A stretch of 64,000 nt of DNA from Flavobacterium sp. LC2016-01 (GTDB taxonomy: Bacteria > Bacteroidota > Bacteroidia > Flavobacteriales > Flavobacteriaceae). The notes under the pieces are model-generated. The model worked only from the letters and a program-made list of their open reading frames with translations, had not been told where the DNA came from and did no database searches. The stretch is taken from NCBI RefSeq assembly GCF_009711135.1, contig NZ_WMIC01000004.1, forward strand, positions 124,001 through 188,000. Direction: 5' to 3'. Positions 1 through 9,761 of the stretch are shown here, in pieces. Every line of letters begins with the position of its first letter. Position 1 is the stretch's first letter. The position numbers were made by a program, and so were the translations under genes.

Positions 1-347
1 TTTTGAAATGCGGGAGCTTCAGCAGTATTTTCTGTTTTCGGGAAAACCAGTATTTTGATATTACTGGTGTGAAAGGTCAGCGAACCGAGCGCTCTGCCCT
101 CGGCATTGGTGTAGACACTCAGACCGATGCGCCCGAAGAGTTCGACCATAGTGCCTTTTTTAAGCCACTGCGCCATTTTGGAACCCATCCAATAGGAGCA
201 GTCGATGTAGGTCACAATCTTTTTAAGCTCGCTTGACCCTTTTGGTCTGTAGCTGTCGTTGACGGCAATGGAGAAATTTACCACCTCCCTGTCATTTGAA
301 ATTTTTGCCGTAACGGCATCTTTTGTAATTCGTCCTGAGATTTCCAT
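1..347 (-). CDS. ssb: Single-stranded DNA-binding protein (C-terminus cut by window edge)
   Basis: The reverse strand from 347 reads MEISGRITKDAVT and runs open to the edge, about 115 residues. It shows the OB-fold pattern of SSB proteins: an N-terminal GRITKDA strand, VNFSIAVNDSY, and the later stretch WLKKGTMVELFGRIG, which matches the conserved 'kG..v.veGri' strand of the family. SSB coats single-stranded DNA, here probably the transferred strand during conjugation. ICEs of this group often carry their own copy. The acidic C-terminal tail lies outside the window. The plus-strand ORF over the same bases is a shadow. Confidence 0.85.
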   Translation of the reverse strand, partial: MEISGRITKDAVTAKISNDREVVNFSIAVNDSYRPKGSSELKKIVTYIDCSYWMGSKMAQWLKKGTMVELFGRIGLSVYTNAEGRALGSLTFHTSNIKILVFPKTENTAEAPAFQ

Positions 348-663
348 GATGAAACATTTTAAGTGAGTATTTATCTGTTTTTTCTCAAGCCCCGCATGAA
401 ATTTTTCAAAAGAAAAACGGGAAAAAAGAAAGCACAAAATCAAGCGCCCGATAAAGTTTCCGGAGTGCTATAAGTCCCGAAGGGCGGCAAGGCCGTTATG
501 CGCATGCAGGAGACTGCGGGTGCTATTTTCGCGGCTCTTTTAATCCGTTTTCATTGAAGATTTCCCTATCCATTTTTACGGCAGGCAGAATCAATTTCAG
601 ATGCCTGTTTTGCGAAAGGCACTCAAAAATTTTGTAATTTCAAGCTGCAAAAAAAACACTGTG
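348..663. other. Intergenic region between ssb and the DUF1810 gene
   Basis: About 316 bases between two divergently read genes. I see no convincing ORF. The middle (about 470-545) is more GC-rich than its surroundings and has short self-complementary pieces such as ATGCGCAT. Positions about 633-663 (TTGTAATTTCAAGC and the A-rich run after it) are repeated at about 9732-9761, upstream of the broken second DUF1810 copy, so this part belongs to the duplicated unit. Confidence 0.5.
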
Positions 664-1098
664 ATGGAAAAGCAATATGACCTTGACCGTTTTTTGGAAG
701 CCCAGCAGGAAACGTACGGCAATGCGCTGCATGAGATAAGGGCGGGCAGAAAACAGACCCACTGGATGTGGTTTATTTTCCCGCAGCTGAGAGGACTGGG
801 ATTTACGGATTATAATATCCTGTACGGCATTGAAAACCTGCAGGAAGCATCACAGTATCTCAATCACCCGATACTGGGCAGACGGCTGGTGGAAATTACC
901 CAGGCAGTGCTTAAAATCGAGAATAAAACGGCACTGGAAATCTTGGGCAGGCCAGACAAAAGAAAACTGAAATCCTGCATGACCCTGTTTGGACTGCTGC
1001 CTGATGCGCCTGACTGTTTCAGGCTGGTACTTGAAAAATATTACAATGGAGTGCAGGACGAAAAGACACTGCAGATTTTAAAGAAATCCGCCAGCTAA
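664..1098 (+). CDS. DUF1810 family protein
   Basis: A 144-residue protein of the DUF1810 family, matching the family over its full length: N-terminal DLDRFLEAQ, the hallmark HWMWFIFPQLRGLG, LNHPILGRRL and a C-terminal SCMTLFGLLPD. The biochemical function of the family is not established as far as I know. I chose ATG 664 over the longer reading from 601 because the family starts at about DLDRF and because the second copy at 9762 keeps the same ATGGA start context. It lies at the left border of the defence module. A degraded paralogue in the same orientation sits at the right border (9762-9936), so the gene was duplicated. Confidence 0.8.
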   Translation: MEKQYDLDRFLEAQQETYGNALHEIRAGRKQTHWMWFIFPQLRGLGFTDYNILYGIENLQEASQYLNHPILGRRLVEITQAVLKIENKTALEILGRPDKRKLKSCMTLFGLLPDAPDCFRLVLEKYYNGVQDEKTLQILKKSAS

Positions 1099-1283
1099 AA
1101 AAAACATTTTTTATTTCACTGCCTCAAAGAACACTTATATATTAAGGATAAAGATAGATTTTAAAGCAGCGGACGGAAATGCTAATTTGGTATACAGTTT
1201 CGAGCGACTTCTTATACATTTAGGCGCACTTTCTTTAACAACAAATTCGTTTAATTGGTTTTAAAATTCAACGCAATATTTAT

Positions 1284-1291
1284 TAAATTTG
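1284..1291 (+). promoter_or_regulatory. Possible -7 promoter element for the SMEK-NTPase gene
   Basis: TAAATTTG fits the Bacteroidetes -7 consensus TAnnTTTG, 27 bases before the ATG. No TTG lies at the usual spacing upstream; the nearest, at 1255, is about 26 bases away. The call is therefore weak. Confidence 0.35.
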
Positions 1292-1318
1292 GAAATTAAG
1301 ATAGTATCATAAAGAAGA

Positions 1319-4300
1319 ATGTCAAACCAGCAGAAAGAAATCAGCGAAATTAAGGAGTACATCAAAAAGTGGATTTATGAGATTGAAATTTCAAATTCTC
1401 TGAATTACTTTGACATCAATAAAGTAGCAGAAGGAGTCTGTCTTAGGTTGCTTAATCTGATATATAAATATAACCTTAAAGATTTAAATAAAGAAAAGAT
1501 AAACTTTCCGGGTGTCGACCTCGGAAATACAGTTTCTTCGAAAATTGCTTTCCAGATTACATCAGAGAGCAGCGCAAACAAAATAAAGAAAACCCTTAAA
1601 ACATTTGAAGAATTTGAACTTTCCAAAAAATTCACAAATGGAGTTCGATTTCTTATTTTGAGCACGAAGAAGAAAAAGTTCTCCAAAATAGAGGGATCTG
1701 AAGAAATTTTTGACCAATCCAAAGACATCCTGTTTGTATCAGATCTCATTTCAGAAATTGAAGCAATTTTCTGGGATGATAATGTGCGATTCAACAAAAT
1801 AAAGAGATTCTTGGAAATTGAGTTTGGGAACAGGGGGAGCAATCAAACAGCTGTGCATGCCGATTGCGACGCACTGATAAAAAACTTTACTGATGCGGCA
1901 AAAGCCAACCTGCCCTCACCTGATGGCATCGTCTATATCTTTCTAGGAGAAGACCAGATACATTATGATGTGCGTAAGCTTTTTGGACTGCCATTTAATA
2001 AACAAGGAAAAATTATTCTTGGAAGATCGGGATGCGGAAAATCGCTTCTGGCAAAAGCCTGGGCGCTGAACAACAGTGATGAAATGGTTCCGCTGATACT
2101 GCAAGCCAAATATTTTGATACGGGACTTATCAGGATGATTGAAGATGAAGTCATTAAAAATGGCTTTAATTCAGCATCTGATTTTTTTGAAATCTGTAAT
2201 TCAGCCGGAAAAAAAATATTTCTTGTTTTAGATGGAATCAACGAATGTGATTCGTCAAAAGCAACAGTACTGCTGAGCCAGCTTGCCGACATCTCAAACA
2301 AGCAAGAAATGCTGTTTATAATAACAGCTCAGGACCATATTGCAGATTTTGAAAGCCTCGAAGTTGATTTTCTTAGAATGGCACTGCCGGATATAGAGAT
2401 TAAAGCGGCCATTGCATCAAAATATTCAAATTATTCTGAGAAGCTAATGCCTGTCTTAGCGAATGTTTCCACAGCGCAAGAAGCAAAAATGGTTGGAGAA
2501 ATAGGTGAGTTCGGCGCTGATAGGATAAGCAGGTTCAGTTTGTTTGAACTCTACGTCAGAAAAAAGCTTGCTGCCTTTGAAACCCAGGCAATGTTCCTTC
2601 TTTCACTGGCCGCTGACTGGATGTCCCGAGAAATTAACTTTTCTATCTCCCTGCGCCAGCTGAACATCATAATGCAGGAGAATAATATATCAGATCTTGT
2701 TTTGGACCGCTGCCTAAAAGAACACATTCTGGTCAGGGATTTTACAAAAGTCAGTTTCGAGCATGAGATGATCCTAAATTTTTTTACTGCAGATGCAGTT
2801 ATAAGATTCAGCAATGAAGCCGAGGAATTGATTTCAGAATTTAATGCTCCCAGAAATGATGAGAAGAGACTTTTAATAATAGGTGCTGTTGAAGAGCCTG
2901 TAGTCAGAAACAGCCTTTTGGACAGCATAACTGATATTGCACTAATTCAAGAAATCATTAAAGGCGAAGCAGGGGAATACTGCAGCAATTGGGCAGAAGA
3001 AAGTATAGGGAGAGTTATTGAAAAATTGCGTCTTGATGCGGAGGGAATCTTCTTTATACTTACTGCAGACGAGTATTTTCCGATTGAAGCTACTTCAGTT
3101 TCTGAGGTAAACTGGACAAACAGCGATAAATTATTTCTGCAGGTCCTCGCTTTTAAATTATCGGAAGCGGAACATCTACAGGAAGTTCTTTCCATTATCG
3201 GGATTGTAGAAAACAGAATCAAAGAATATTATAAGGCCTTATTTGAAGAGGCTAGAGAAAAAAAGGTTAATCTGAAAAATGGTTTGTTTGCGGCAGTATA
3301 TGTTTCTTTTAGAAATTATGAGACTGTGCCAGCAATTTCGCAGCTTTTCAATCTTGTCAATTCAGGGCTTTTTGCTTTAGACAATGAACCTAAAATTGAG
3401 GACCAAAAGATAAGGCAGCAGCTGCCTTCAGAAATTACCGCGGGACAGCTGTATTTTCTACTACACCTGCTGCGAATCAATTTAAGCCCGGGCATTTTGT
3501 ATCCTATCATCCATCAGGCGCTTACAGCATCATGGAACATTATTCCGTATCATCTCAAGGTGGAAGTATTGTTTATCGTATCGCACTGCGCCTCAGATGG
3601 TATGCAGCAGCAGGCATTGATAAGTGCTTTGGAAAAGATCCACCGAGAAACGAGAAACGGCTGGATTTCTACTTTGGTTCTTGAAGCTCTTGCTGATTTA
3701 GATGCGCTTGATGAAGATACAGAATCTCATAAAGAAAGCGTAAAATCGGAGATCAGCAAATTGCTGGAGGAGCCGGAAGCAGAAGAATCATGGCGAGAAG
3801 CATTTAATTTATATTCGAACCAGTTCGATCATCCCTATAACAGAGCTTATTTCGAATCACTGCAGGAACTGGACGAAGCTTCCAAAAGAATCTTTTATTC
3901 AATGGCGGTGCGCTCTTATAGCGAGAATACACTTTTTGTTCCCGGCCTTATATTTATGTCCGAGCAGCTTCTTGGAAAAGGATGCTGCAAGTATCTTCTG
4001 CATTATCTGGACAAGCCGCAGAGCGGGTCAGTACTGCGTTACGAAAAAGTCAAAACGTGGATTGCGGCTTATGTGGTTTTGGGCAGATACAATTATGAAA
4101 TTGAAAATATTGCCGCACGGGATTGCGAGCCGGAGTTGCTGCATGCAGGCACCAAACTGTTTTATTGGATAAATAGGACCAATATAAGTGAGCAGGAAAT
4201 AAGAAAGAATTGTGCCCCAATATTTCAACTTCTATTTGAAAATGAGGCACTTTTTAGAGTATATCTATTAAAAAACCTTCAGTTTTCATATTATCAGACA

Positions 4301-4588
4301 CATTTCCCTGTCCGGTTCTACGAAAATGAGAATACATCTATCAAGGGGATTTATGATCTGTTTCCGGATAAGTTGCTTGAAGCCTGCAGGAAAAGCGTTG
4401 CAGATCCCGTTGCCGGAAATGCCAGATATGGGTTTGACAGTGCCGATACAATCATTAGATACGCTATTGATAAGATTGGAGATTATGGGAACGCAGTAGA
4501 CCTGCCCCTGTTGCAGCAAGCAGCTGGCAACCTGGTTTTTGGCAAAAATGCGGTTGCCGCAATAAAGCAGATAAAAGCAGGGCTGTAA
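1319..4588 (+). CDS. SMEK-domain P-loop NTPase, probable anti-phage effector/sensor
   Basis: A 1089-residue protein. Residues about 10-135 resemble the SMEK N-terminal domain: NYFDINKVAEG, then FPGVDLG, then IAFQITSESS, a D...QxT spacing reminiscent of PD-(D/E)XK folds with a changed catalytic pair. Next comes an NTPase with Walker A GRSGCGKS near residue 238 and Walker B FLVLDGINECD near 305. The remaining 650 or so residues look helical and repeat-like, as in STAND-type sensors. SMEK-NTPases occur in defence islands, and this one faces a Hachiman pair. The next gene follows after 39 bases and is probably co-transcribed. A TAAATTTG box at 1284-1291 may be the -7 element. The defence role is inferred from architecture and context. 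Confidence 0.65.
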   Translation: MSNQQKEISEIKEYIKKWIYEIEISNSLNYFDINKVAEGVCLRLLNLIYKYNLKDLNKEKINFPGVDLGNTVSSKIAFQITSESSANKIKKTLKTFEEFELSKKFTNGVRFLILSTKKKKFSKIEGSEEIFDQSKDILFVSDLISEIEAIFWDDNVRFNKIKRFLEIEFGNRGSNQTAVHADCDALIKNFTDAAKANLPSPDGIVYIFLGEDQIHYDVRKLFGLPFNKQGKIILGRSGCGKSLLAKAWALNNSDEMVPLILQAKYFDTGLIRMIEDEVIKNGFNSASDFFEICNSAGKKIFLVLDGINECDSSKATVLLSQLADISNKQEMLFIITAQDHIADFESLEVDFLRMALPDIEIKAAIASKYSNYSEKLMPVLANVSTAQEAKMVGEIGEFGADRISRFSLFELYVRKKLAAFETQAMFLLSLAADWMSREINFSISLRQLNIIMQENNISDLVLDRCLKEHILVRDFTKVSFEHEMILNFFTADAVIRFSNEAEELISEFNAPRNDEKRLLIIGAVEEPVVRNSLLDSITDIALIQEIIKGEAGEYCSNWAEESIGRVIEKLRLDAEGIFFILTADEYFPIEATSVSEVNWTNSDKLFLQVLAFKLSEAEHLQEVLSIIGIVENRIKEYYKALFEEAREKKVNLKNGLFAAVYVSFRNYETVPAISQLFNLVNSGLFALDNEPKIEDQKIRQQLPSEITAGQLYFLLHLLRINLSPGILYPIIHQALTASWNIIPYHLKVEVLFIVSHCASDGMQQQALISALEKIHRETRNGWISTLVLEALADLDALDEDTESHKESVKSEISKLLEEPEAEESWREAFNLYSNQFDHPYNRAYFESLQELDEASKRIFYSMAVRSYSENTLFVPGLIFMSEQLLGKGCCKYLLHYLDKPQSGSVLRYEKVKTWIAAYVVLGRYNYEIENIAARDCEPELLHAGTKLFYWINRTNISEQEIRKNCAPIFQLLFENEALFRVYLLKNLQFSYYQTHFPVRFYENENTSIKGIYDLFPDKLLEACRKSVADPVAGNARYGFDSADTIIRYAIDKIGDYGNAVDLPLLQQAAGNLVFGKNAVAAIKQIKAGL

Positions 4589-4627
4589 TTTGAAAGCAGA
4601 ATAAACATACTTAAAAAGAAATAAACA

Positions 4628-5170
4628 ATGCATTATCTAGAAGTTGATTACAGGGCAAGCAGCCTGAATATGGTCATCAAAGGACTGAGCAGTTCTATCA
4701 AAGAGTTTCAGCGCTCTGGTGAAAAGAACAAATGGTATGACGCACTGTTTTTTCTGGAAGATTCAGAGCATATTTTTGGACTTGCGTTCATCGCTTTTCA
4801 AAATTATATAAATGCCTCGATAAAGGACCTCACAGAACAAGGAGGGAAGCAGCTTCAGCTGGAGCATTACAAGCACGGAGATATCCTGCCTGCTTCCGGT
4901 TACACAAATATTGAACTCATAATATGCCTGGCCAATTATATAAAACATAAAGAAGATGATAATGAGGAGTTCCACAAACATACCAAAAGAGTGCTTTCCC
5001 AGTTTAATCTAAATACGGATAAACAATGCGATATTACAGAGTCCGCCGTCTTTAGGGGACTAGACATCCTTGATGAGAACTGGGACCTCATTGCTATAAA
5101 AGACTCAGTTCTCAGATGGAGAAAATCAGCCGCCGCTCAAATACTCGGTACAAGCGATTCCGGATTTTAA
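4628..5170 (+). CDS. Small unknown protein paired with the SMEK-NTPase
   Basis: 180 residues, no signal peptide or membrane segment, predicted mostly helical. I do not recognise a named family. The stretch IICLANYIKHKEDDNEEFHKH (about residues 97-117) has the look of small helical proteins with a conserved N-x2-KH motif. Some HEPN-like RNases have similar patterns, but a full Rx4-6H motif is not evident. It starts 39 bases after the SMEK-NTPase stop on the same strand and ends 100 bases before the convergent hamB, so it most likely works with the NTPase as a partner, effector or antitoxin. That role is inference from position only. Confidence 0.6.
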   Translation: MHYLEVDYRASSLNMVIKGLSSSIKEFQRSGEKNKWYDALFFLEDSEHIFGLAFIAFQNYINASIKDLTEQGGKQLQLEHYKHGDILPASGYTNIELIICLANYIKHKEDDNEEFHKHTKRVLSQFNLNTDKQCDITESAVFRGLDILDENWDLIAIKDSVLRWRKSAAAQILGTSDSGF

Positions 5171-5270
5171 GAATTCGATTTGTTAAAAAGATGTTGCTAT
5201 CTGCCATGTAAAAAGCAAAAACTAGAAAAACCAAATCAATCCGTTTTATTTTGCTATGCGCATTCTGGTT

Positions 5271-8200
5271 TTACAATAAATCCATCAAAGCCATTTCTAC
5301 GATGATACTGTTGTAGTTTCCGTGCGCAATGACCTCTTTGACTGTCACCAGATAATCGGTATCATTTATGTCGATTTCAGCTGAAATAACCTTGCTGTAC
5401 TCTGCAGGCACTCGTCCTATGCGGTGCCCTTTGTATAATAAATAGATGGCATATGGATTATTGCTGCGTCGTACTCTTGCATATTCAAGAACGGCTCCTT
5501 CAGAAACCCTGCGGGAGCTTATGCGATAACCAGCAAATTCCGAGGTTGCTTCTACTGTAAAAGAAAATACATCGGGAAGAGCGTTGAATCGGTGAGGCGT
5601 AAGTTTTCTGCTTATGCTGATAATATTTTCCCTATCAAATACTGAAAGTTCCAAACTATTGATTCTGCCGGTACTCAAATTTGAAAGCCATTTTATAAAA
5701 TCAGGACCTGTTCGTCCGGATGCCAGTTCGGTAAGCACAACGACCGCATCCCTGTTCTTAATTCCAAGCGATCTGGCCAAGCAGCCTGCTGAATCAGGCA
5801 GTCCATATTTCAGGTAGGATGATAAGTTGGCAATATTGTACGGCACATCATCCCTTTCAATTCCGAGCCTGTAAATCATAATGTTGGTAAAGGCAGTAAA
5901 TGCCCATGGATACAGATAATAAAGACCTTTTGAAAGAAACAGATGGAAACTTTCTATGTTTTTATTCTTTTTCCACTGTTCGATAATTTCTTCGAGAGGC
6001 TCGCCGGAAATCCACATTTCTATGATTGGATAATGCATCTCGACAGTAAGACCTATATTTGTCAGCTTGCGATCATCCAGTTCCTCTAATCCTGCATCAA
6101 GCAAAAACTCAAAAACAAGCCTGCAGAAATCAAAATGATTGTCATCTTCCAAATAGCCGTTCAGTTCTTCCAGATGCTTGATGATAAAGTCATCAATTAT
6201 GATATTGCTGTCGTAAGTAAAACCGGACTGCTTATATATTTCAGCATCGGAGACGTCAAGATTTTCCTCAAACTTCTTAAAAGTACTGCGGAAAGACCTT
6301 TTTATCAGTTCAAGGTCATCCTCATCGAGCTGGAATTTGAAAAGGCTATTGTCGATAATATCGTTTATGATTTCTTCATAATCAGTCCCAATGATTTCCT
6401 CGGTAAACATTTCCATCAGGAATGTTTCCGATAAAATTGACAAGTGCCTGTCACGAACTATGCGGTTAATTCTCCTGCGGTTATATGTATTTATGACTTT
6501 AGAGAATAGGCTGTCTGCTTCCTCCAGATTATCCCTATTGGTGAATTCTTTATAATTATTCAGATCAATAGGGGTATTTATTACAAAAATTATTTTTCCT
6601 TCCGTTTCTTTGCCAGCGCGTCCAGCTCTTCCGACAATATTCCAAAAGTCCCTCTTTGAAATCAATATCTGCCCATCGTCGCCATGTCCAATTGCCAGAT
6701 TGTAAAAAATCAAGTTCTTTATTGGAAAATTAAGACCCTGTCCGACCGTATTGCTCGACAGCAGCAGTCTTAATCTTCCTGTACGGTAATCATGCTCTAC
6801 AGAATTCCTTACTTGTTCAGGCATATCCCCGAAATGAATTCCAATACCATGCCTGATAGACTGCGTTATGGGATCGTCTTCTCCATACCACATTTTTGTG
6901 TAATAAAATGATTCCTTGCCCTCATCGGCCTCAAACCATTCCGGCAGATCGATATCAATGCCCTGTAAGATTTGCAATAATTGGTTTGCTATGGTCAGGG
7001 TACGTCTAGGCTGTCCGCAAAACACCAGCGTATTGCCTTCGAAAGTCATTCTGTAGGCCAGAGCTGCAGTAGTTGCGGGCTTGGTTTTTACAGTAGGATA
7101 TTTTCCTCCAATTTCTCTGTGCATGAGGTAATTTGGTACAAATGATTTCCCGATTGAAGTAAGCGTCTCAGTTTCTTCAAAATTTTTAAATCCGATCTGG
7201 CTTCCCCCTTTCGTCCAGGTGAAGCTTCCAATCAATTTGCGTGTAGGTTCCCATTCTTCAGTTACGGGACTGTCAGGAAACTGAAGGGATCGCAGCACGT
7301 TCTCCTGCTCGCCGCTAAGCCACTGCGCATATTGGTCTGCATTTTTTGGAGGCATAACTGCCGAAATGAACAAGAATGCTATTTCAGGAAATTTAATTTT
7401 CAATCGTATGATCAAAAATTCCAGCAAAGCTGCTCTTGTGCTCACTTCGCCGATAATGTGGCCTTCATCCACAACCATTAGGGAAATGCCTTTAAAGAGT
7501 TCGGGATTTATTCGAACGAGCATATCGATTTTTTCGGGAGTGGCTATCAGGACATCTGTCTGGGAGATTATTACATCTTGGAAGCTGTCCACTTCATAGC
7601 TCCCGGAAAGGGCGGAGACTGAGTAGCCGAGCTTGGAAAAGTACCTGCCAAGCTCAATCTCTTTTTCGCTTGTAAGCGCCCTGAAAGGTGCGACATAAAT
7701 GCATTTCTTATCAGGAAACTCAGTAAGGTTTTTTAATATTGAAAGTTCAGCAATGAAAGTTTTGCCGGCGCTGGTGGGCATTTGAACTACAAAGTTTTCA
7801 TTTCTTTCAAGAAGCCCCTGCTCGATTGCCCTATGCTGGGAAGTCCAGAGTTCAAATACTGATCTGCGGTTCCCGATATTTTTTATAGAATTGCTGTCAT
7901 AATAGTCATGCGCCAAAAGTTTTACATATTTTCTCCAAACTTTGCTCTCTGCAATATGTCCGTTTTTTTTGAGCGTGTTCCAGATTGATTTGTTCTCAAA
8001 AACAGCAATGCGTGTCTTTAAAAGAGATAGAAGATGCGAGATAAAAATATTGTGCCTTTTTAGATAATATTGGTAGACTCTCTCAAAAGCTTCTTGATAT
8101 CCGGTGTCTTCAGAAAGCCTGAAAATAGCATCACACCATTTTGACAAAGCATCATCAAAAAGTATAATGCCGAGATCATCCGCGGCCTGGATATTGGCCT

Positions 8201-8681
8201 TTGCCTCGGGTATTTTTTTTAAAAGAATATAGGTTATCTGCCTAACGATGTAGCTTTCGGAATCAGTGCTTGTTTCGGATCTTTCGTCATCAAATATAAA
8301 TTCGCCAATCTGCTGCGCAATGCAGTAGGCATTTGCCTGATATCCGGACAGATCATAGCACAATGCAGAGAGAAGAAGGACAGAGTCCTTATCATAAAGC
8401 TCTGCTAATTCTTTGAGTTCGCTTAGATATTCAAAGATTTCCGCGCTGGATTTCAAACCTGTCGTAATTATTCTTGTGTCGCCGTCCTGCTCCAGCAGAT
8501 ATGCGCAGCTGCTTGAAAGAAATACTGCACGGTTCCACAGGTAATCAATCTGGAACGATCTTGTAAAGGATGCATTAAGGCGCCAGGCGAAAATCTGGTT
8601 CTTGTAGCTGGCAAGGGTAGTGTCTTTCAAGACATTCCTAACTTCGCTGTCAATAAACTGGGTATATTCCTGTCTAGTCAT
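5271..8681 (-). CDS. hamB: HamB, Hachiman anti-phage helicase
   Basis: An 1136-residue superfamily 2 helicase. Motifs in order: I (Walker A) MPTSAGKTFIAE near residue 300, II VVDEGHIIGE near 405, III FISAVMP near 440, then a helicase C domain with SSNTVGQGLNFPI and motif VI GRAGRAGKETEG near 690. The 250-residue N-terminal extension and the long C-terminal region fit HamB of the Hachiman system, where the helicase senses DNA and controls the HamA nuclease. It starts one base after the hamA stop, so the two are an operon. The DUF1837-type partner makes the Hachiman call firmer than the helicase alone would. Confidence 0.88.
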   Translation of the reverse strand: MTRQEYTQFIDSEVRNVLKDTTLASYKNQIFAWRLNASFTRSFQIDYLWNRAVFLSSSCAYLLEQDGDTRIITTGLKSSAEIFEYLSELKELAELYDKDSVLLLSALCYDLSGYQANAYCIAQQIGEFIFDDERSETSTDSESYIVRQITYILLKKIPEAKANIQAADDLGIILFDDALSKWCDAIFRLSEDTGYQEAFERVYQYYLKRHNIFISHLLSLLKTRIAVFENKSIWNTLKKNGHIAESKVWRKYVKLLAHDYYDSNSIKNIGNRRSVFELWTSQHRAIEQGLLERNENFVVQMPTSAGKTFIAELSILKNLTEFPDKKCIYVAPFRALTSEKEIELGRYFSKLGYSVSALSGSYEVDSFQDVIISQTDVLIATPEKIDMLVRINPELFKGISLMVVDEGHIIGEVSTRAALLEFLIIRLKIKFPEIAFLFISAVMPPKNADQYAQWLSGEQENVLRSLQFPDSPVTEEWEPTRKLIGSFTWTKGGSQIGFKNFEETETLTSIGKSFVPNYLMHREIGGKYPTVKTKPATTAALAYRMTFEGNTLVFCGQPRRTLTIANQLLQILQGIDIDLPEWFEADEGKESFYYTKMWYGEDDPITQSIRHGIGIHFGDMPEQVRNSVEHDYRTGRLRLLLSSNTVGQGLNFPIKNLIFYNLAIGHGDDGQILISKRDFWNIVGRAGRAGKETEGKIIFVINTPIDLNNYKEFTNRDNLEEADSLFSKVINTYNRRRINRIVRDRHLSILSETFLMEMFTEEIIGTDYEEIINDIIDNSLFKFQLDEDDLELIKRSFRSTFKKFEENLDVSDAEIYKQSGFTYDSNIIIDDFIIKHLEELNGYLEDDNHFDFCRLVFEFLLDAGLEELDDRKLTNIGLTVEMHYPIIEMWISGEPLEEIIEQWKKNKNIESFHLFLSKGLYYLYPWAFTAFTNIMIYRLGIERDDVPYNIANLSSYLKYGLPDSAGCLARSLGIKNRDAVVVLTELASGRTGPDFIKWLSNLSTGRINSLELSVFDRENIISISRKLTPHRFNALPDVFSFTVEATSEFAGYRISSRRVSEGAVLEYARVRRSNNPYAIYLLYKGHRIGRVPAEYSKVISAEIDINDTDYLVTVKEVIAHGNYNSIIVEMALMDLL

Positions 8682-8682
8682 T

Positions 8683-9504
8683 TTATTTTTTTATCATGTC
8701 CACCAAGCGCTGGTCAATATCTTGCCATGTTTCATCAATAATTTTCTGCAGATCTTTAATGATAATTACGGTAACGCGCAAAGGGGCAAGCTGCGGTGGA
8801 AGGTTGTGAAGTTCATCAAAAATTGTGTCAGTGTAATTGTTCTCTTCCACAATAAAAAACAATTCAAAATTTCTGTTGTAAGCTGAAGGATTCTTAACGA
8901 TGTCTTTAAATTTTGCTGCAGATGCATAGTCGTTCTGCTCGACATAATACCTCATAAGAAAGTCAGCCAGCATTTCATTGGGTACATTGTTTTCTTTTGC
9001 AAGGCTATTGTGGGCAATGATTGAGATATAGTTGCGATTTGGGTTTGTGCCTTCTTTTTGATGCGAGGCGACCCTGGTCTTTATTTCATAATAATGTATG
9101 TCTGTTATCGGATCTCCCGGATTAAAGGCGATCAAGTCTGTGCCAAATACTGATTTGTTTTTATTTATTTTCCATCGCAGTTTGTGGATCGGTATGCTAA
9201 GTTTTTGAATATTTGCCACAATCAGTCCTGCAACAATTTCTCCCCAGTCCCCCTGCCTTACAATACGGTCAATGATGCCGGCATTTTCCGGTATTACATA
9301 GTCTGTAACATATTTTTTAATTTCGTCTTCAGATGATTCGCTCAGATGAAACTTCAGCGCCTCGATTGAGCGATATGATAAGAGGACCTTCTCTTTCAGA
9401 TCTTCAAGAAATGCAGCATCTACTTTTTTATTTTGGGTAACATAGAAAAATTCAAAACAGAAGTCTTTTCTGTCCTGGTTATAATCAAAGTAATGCTCAA
9501 TCAT
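8683..9504 (-). CDS. hamA: HamA, Hachiman DUF1837 nuclease
   Basis: 273 residues of the DUF1837/HamA family. The catalytic pattern of a PD-(D/E)XK-like nuclease is visible: GDWGEIVAGL (acidic residue near 87), KSVFGTDLIAF (Asp near 117) and YYEIKTR (E-x-K near 133). In Hachiman, HamA is the nuclease held and released by the HamB helicase after phage sensing, degrading DNA and causing abortive infection. All the expected active-site residues are present, so the system looks functional. It is the first gene of the two-gene operon. A possible promoter box (TACTTTTG read on the minus strand) lies at 9643-9650, rather far upstream. Confidence 0.9.
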   Translation of the reverse strand: MIEHYFDYNQDRKDFCFEFFYVTQNKKVDAAFLEDLKEKVLLSYRSIEALKFHLSESSEDEIKKYVTDYVIPENAGIIDRIVRQGDWGEIVAGLIVANIQKLSIPIHKLRWKINKNKSVFGTDLIAFNPGDPITDIHYYEIKTRVASHQKEGTNPNRNYISIIAHNSLAKENNVPNEMLADFLMRYYVEQNDYASAAKFKDIVKNPSAYNRNFELFFIVEENNYTDTIFDELHNLPPQLAPLRVTVIIIKDLQKIIDETWQDIDQRLVDMIKK

Positions 9505-9761
9505 AATTAGAATTGGATTAGGGGACTAATTTAAGCAAAGAAGCATACAGAAAACTACAGTAGAAATACGTGTTTGCATCCGCAAAAAATTGCGTGTTTT
9601 CCCAGCTTAAATTAATCTAAAGCGCAAAGTAGAAAATGTTTTCAAAAGTATTCTACGGGTTTCCGTAAAGCATAAGAAAATCGTCCCATAATTTCTGTCA
9701 CTAACTTTGGAATAGGTATTCAAATATTTTATAATTTCAAGCATTTCAAAAAAACATTTCA

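Noticed and set aside
3..236. A plus-strand ORF of 77 codons at the left edge
   Set aside because: The reverse strand encodes a convincing SSB over the same bases; the plus ORF is a shadow.
601..663. Longer start of the DUF1810 gene
   Set aside because: The added 21 residues are not like the family, and the duplicated copy keeps only the ATG context at 664.
1405..4633. Several minus-strand ORFs of 60-145 codons inside the SMEK-NTPase gene
   Set aside because: They are antisense shadows of a well-supported gene, with no recognisable motifs.
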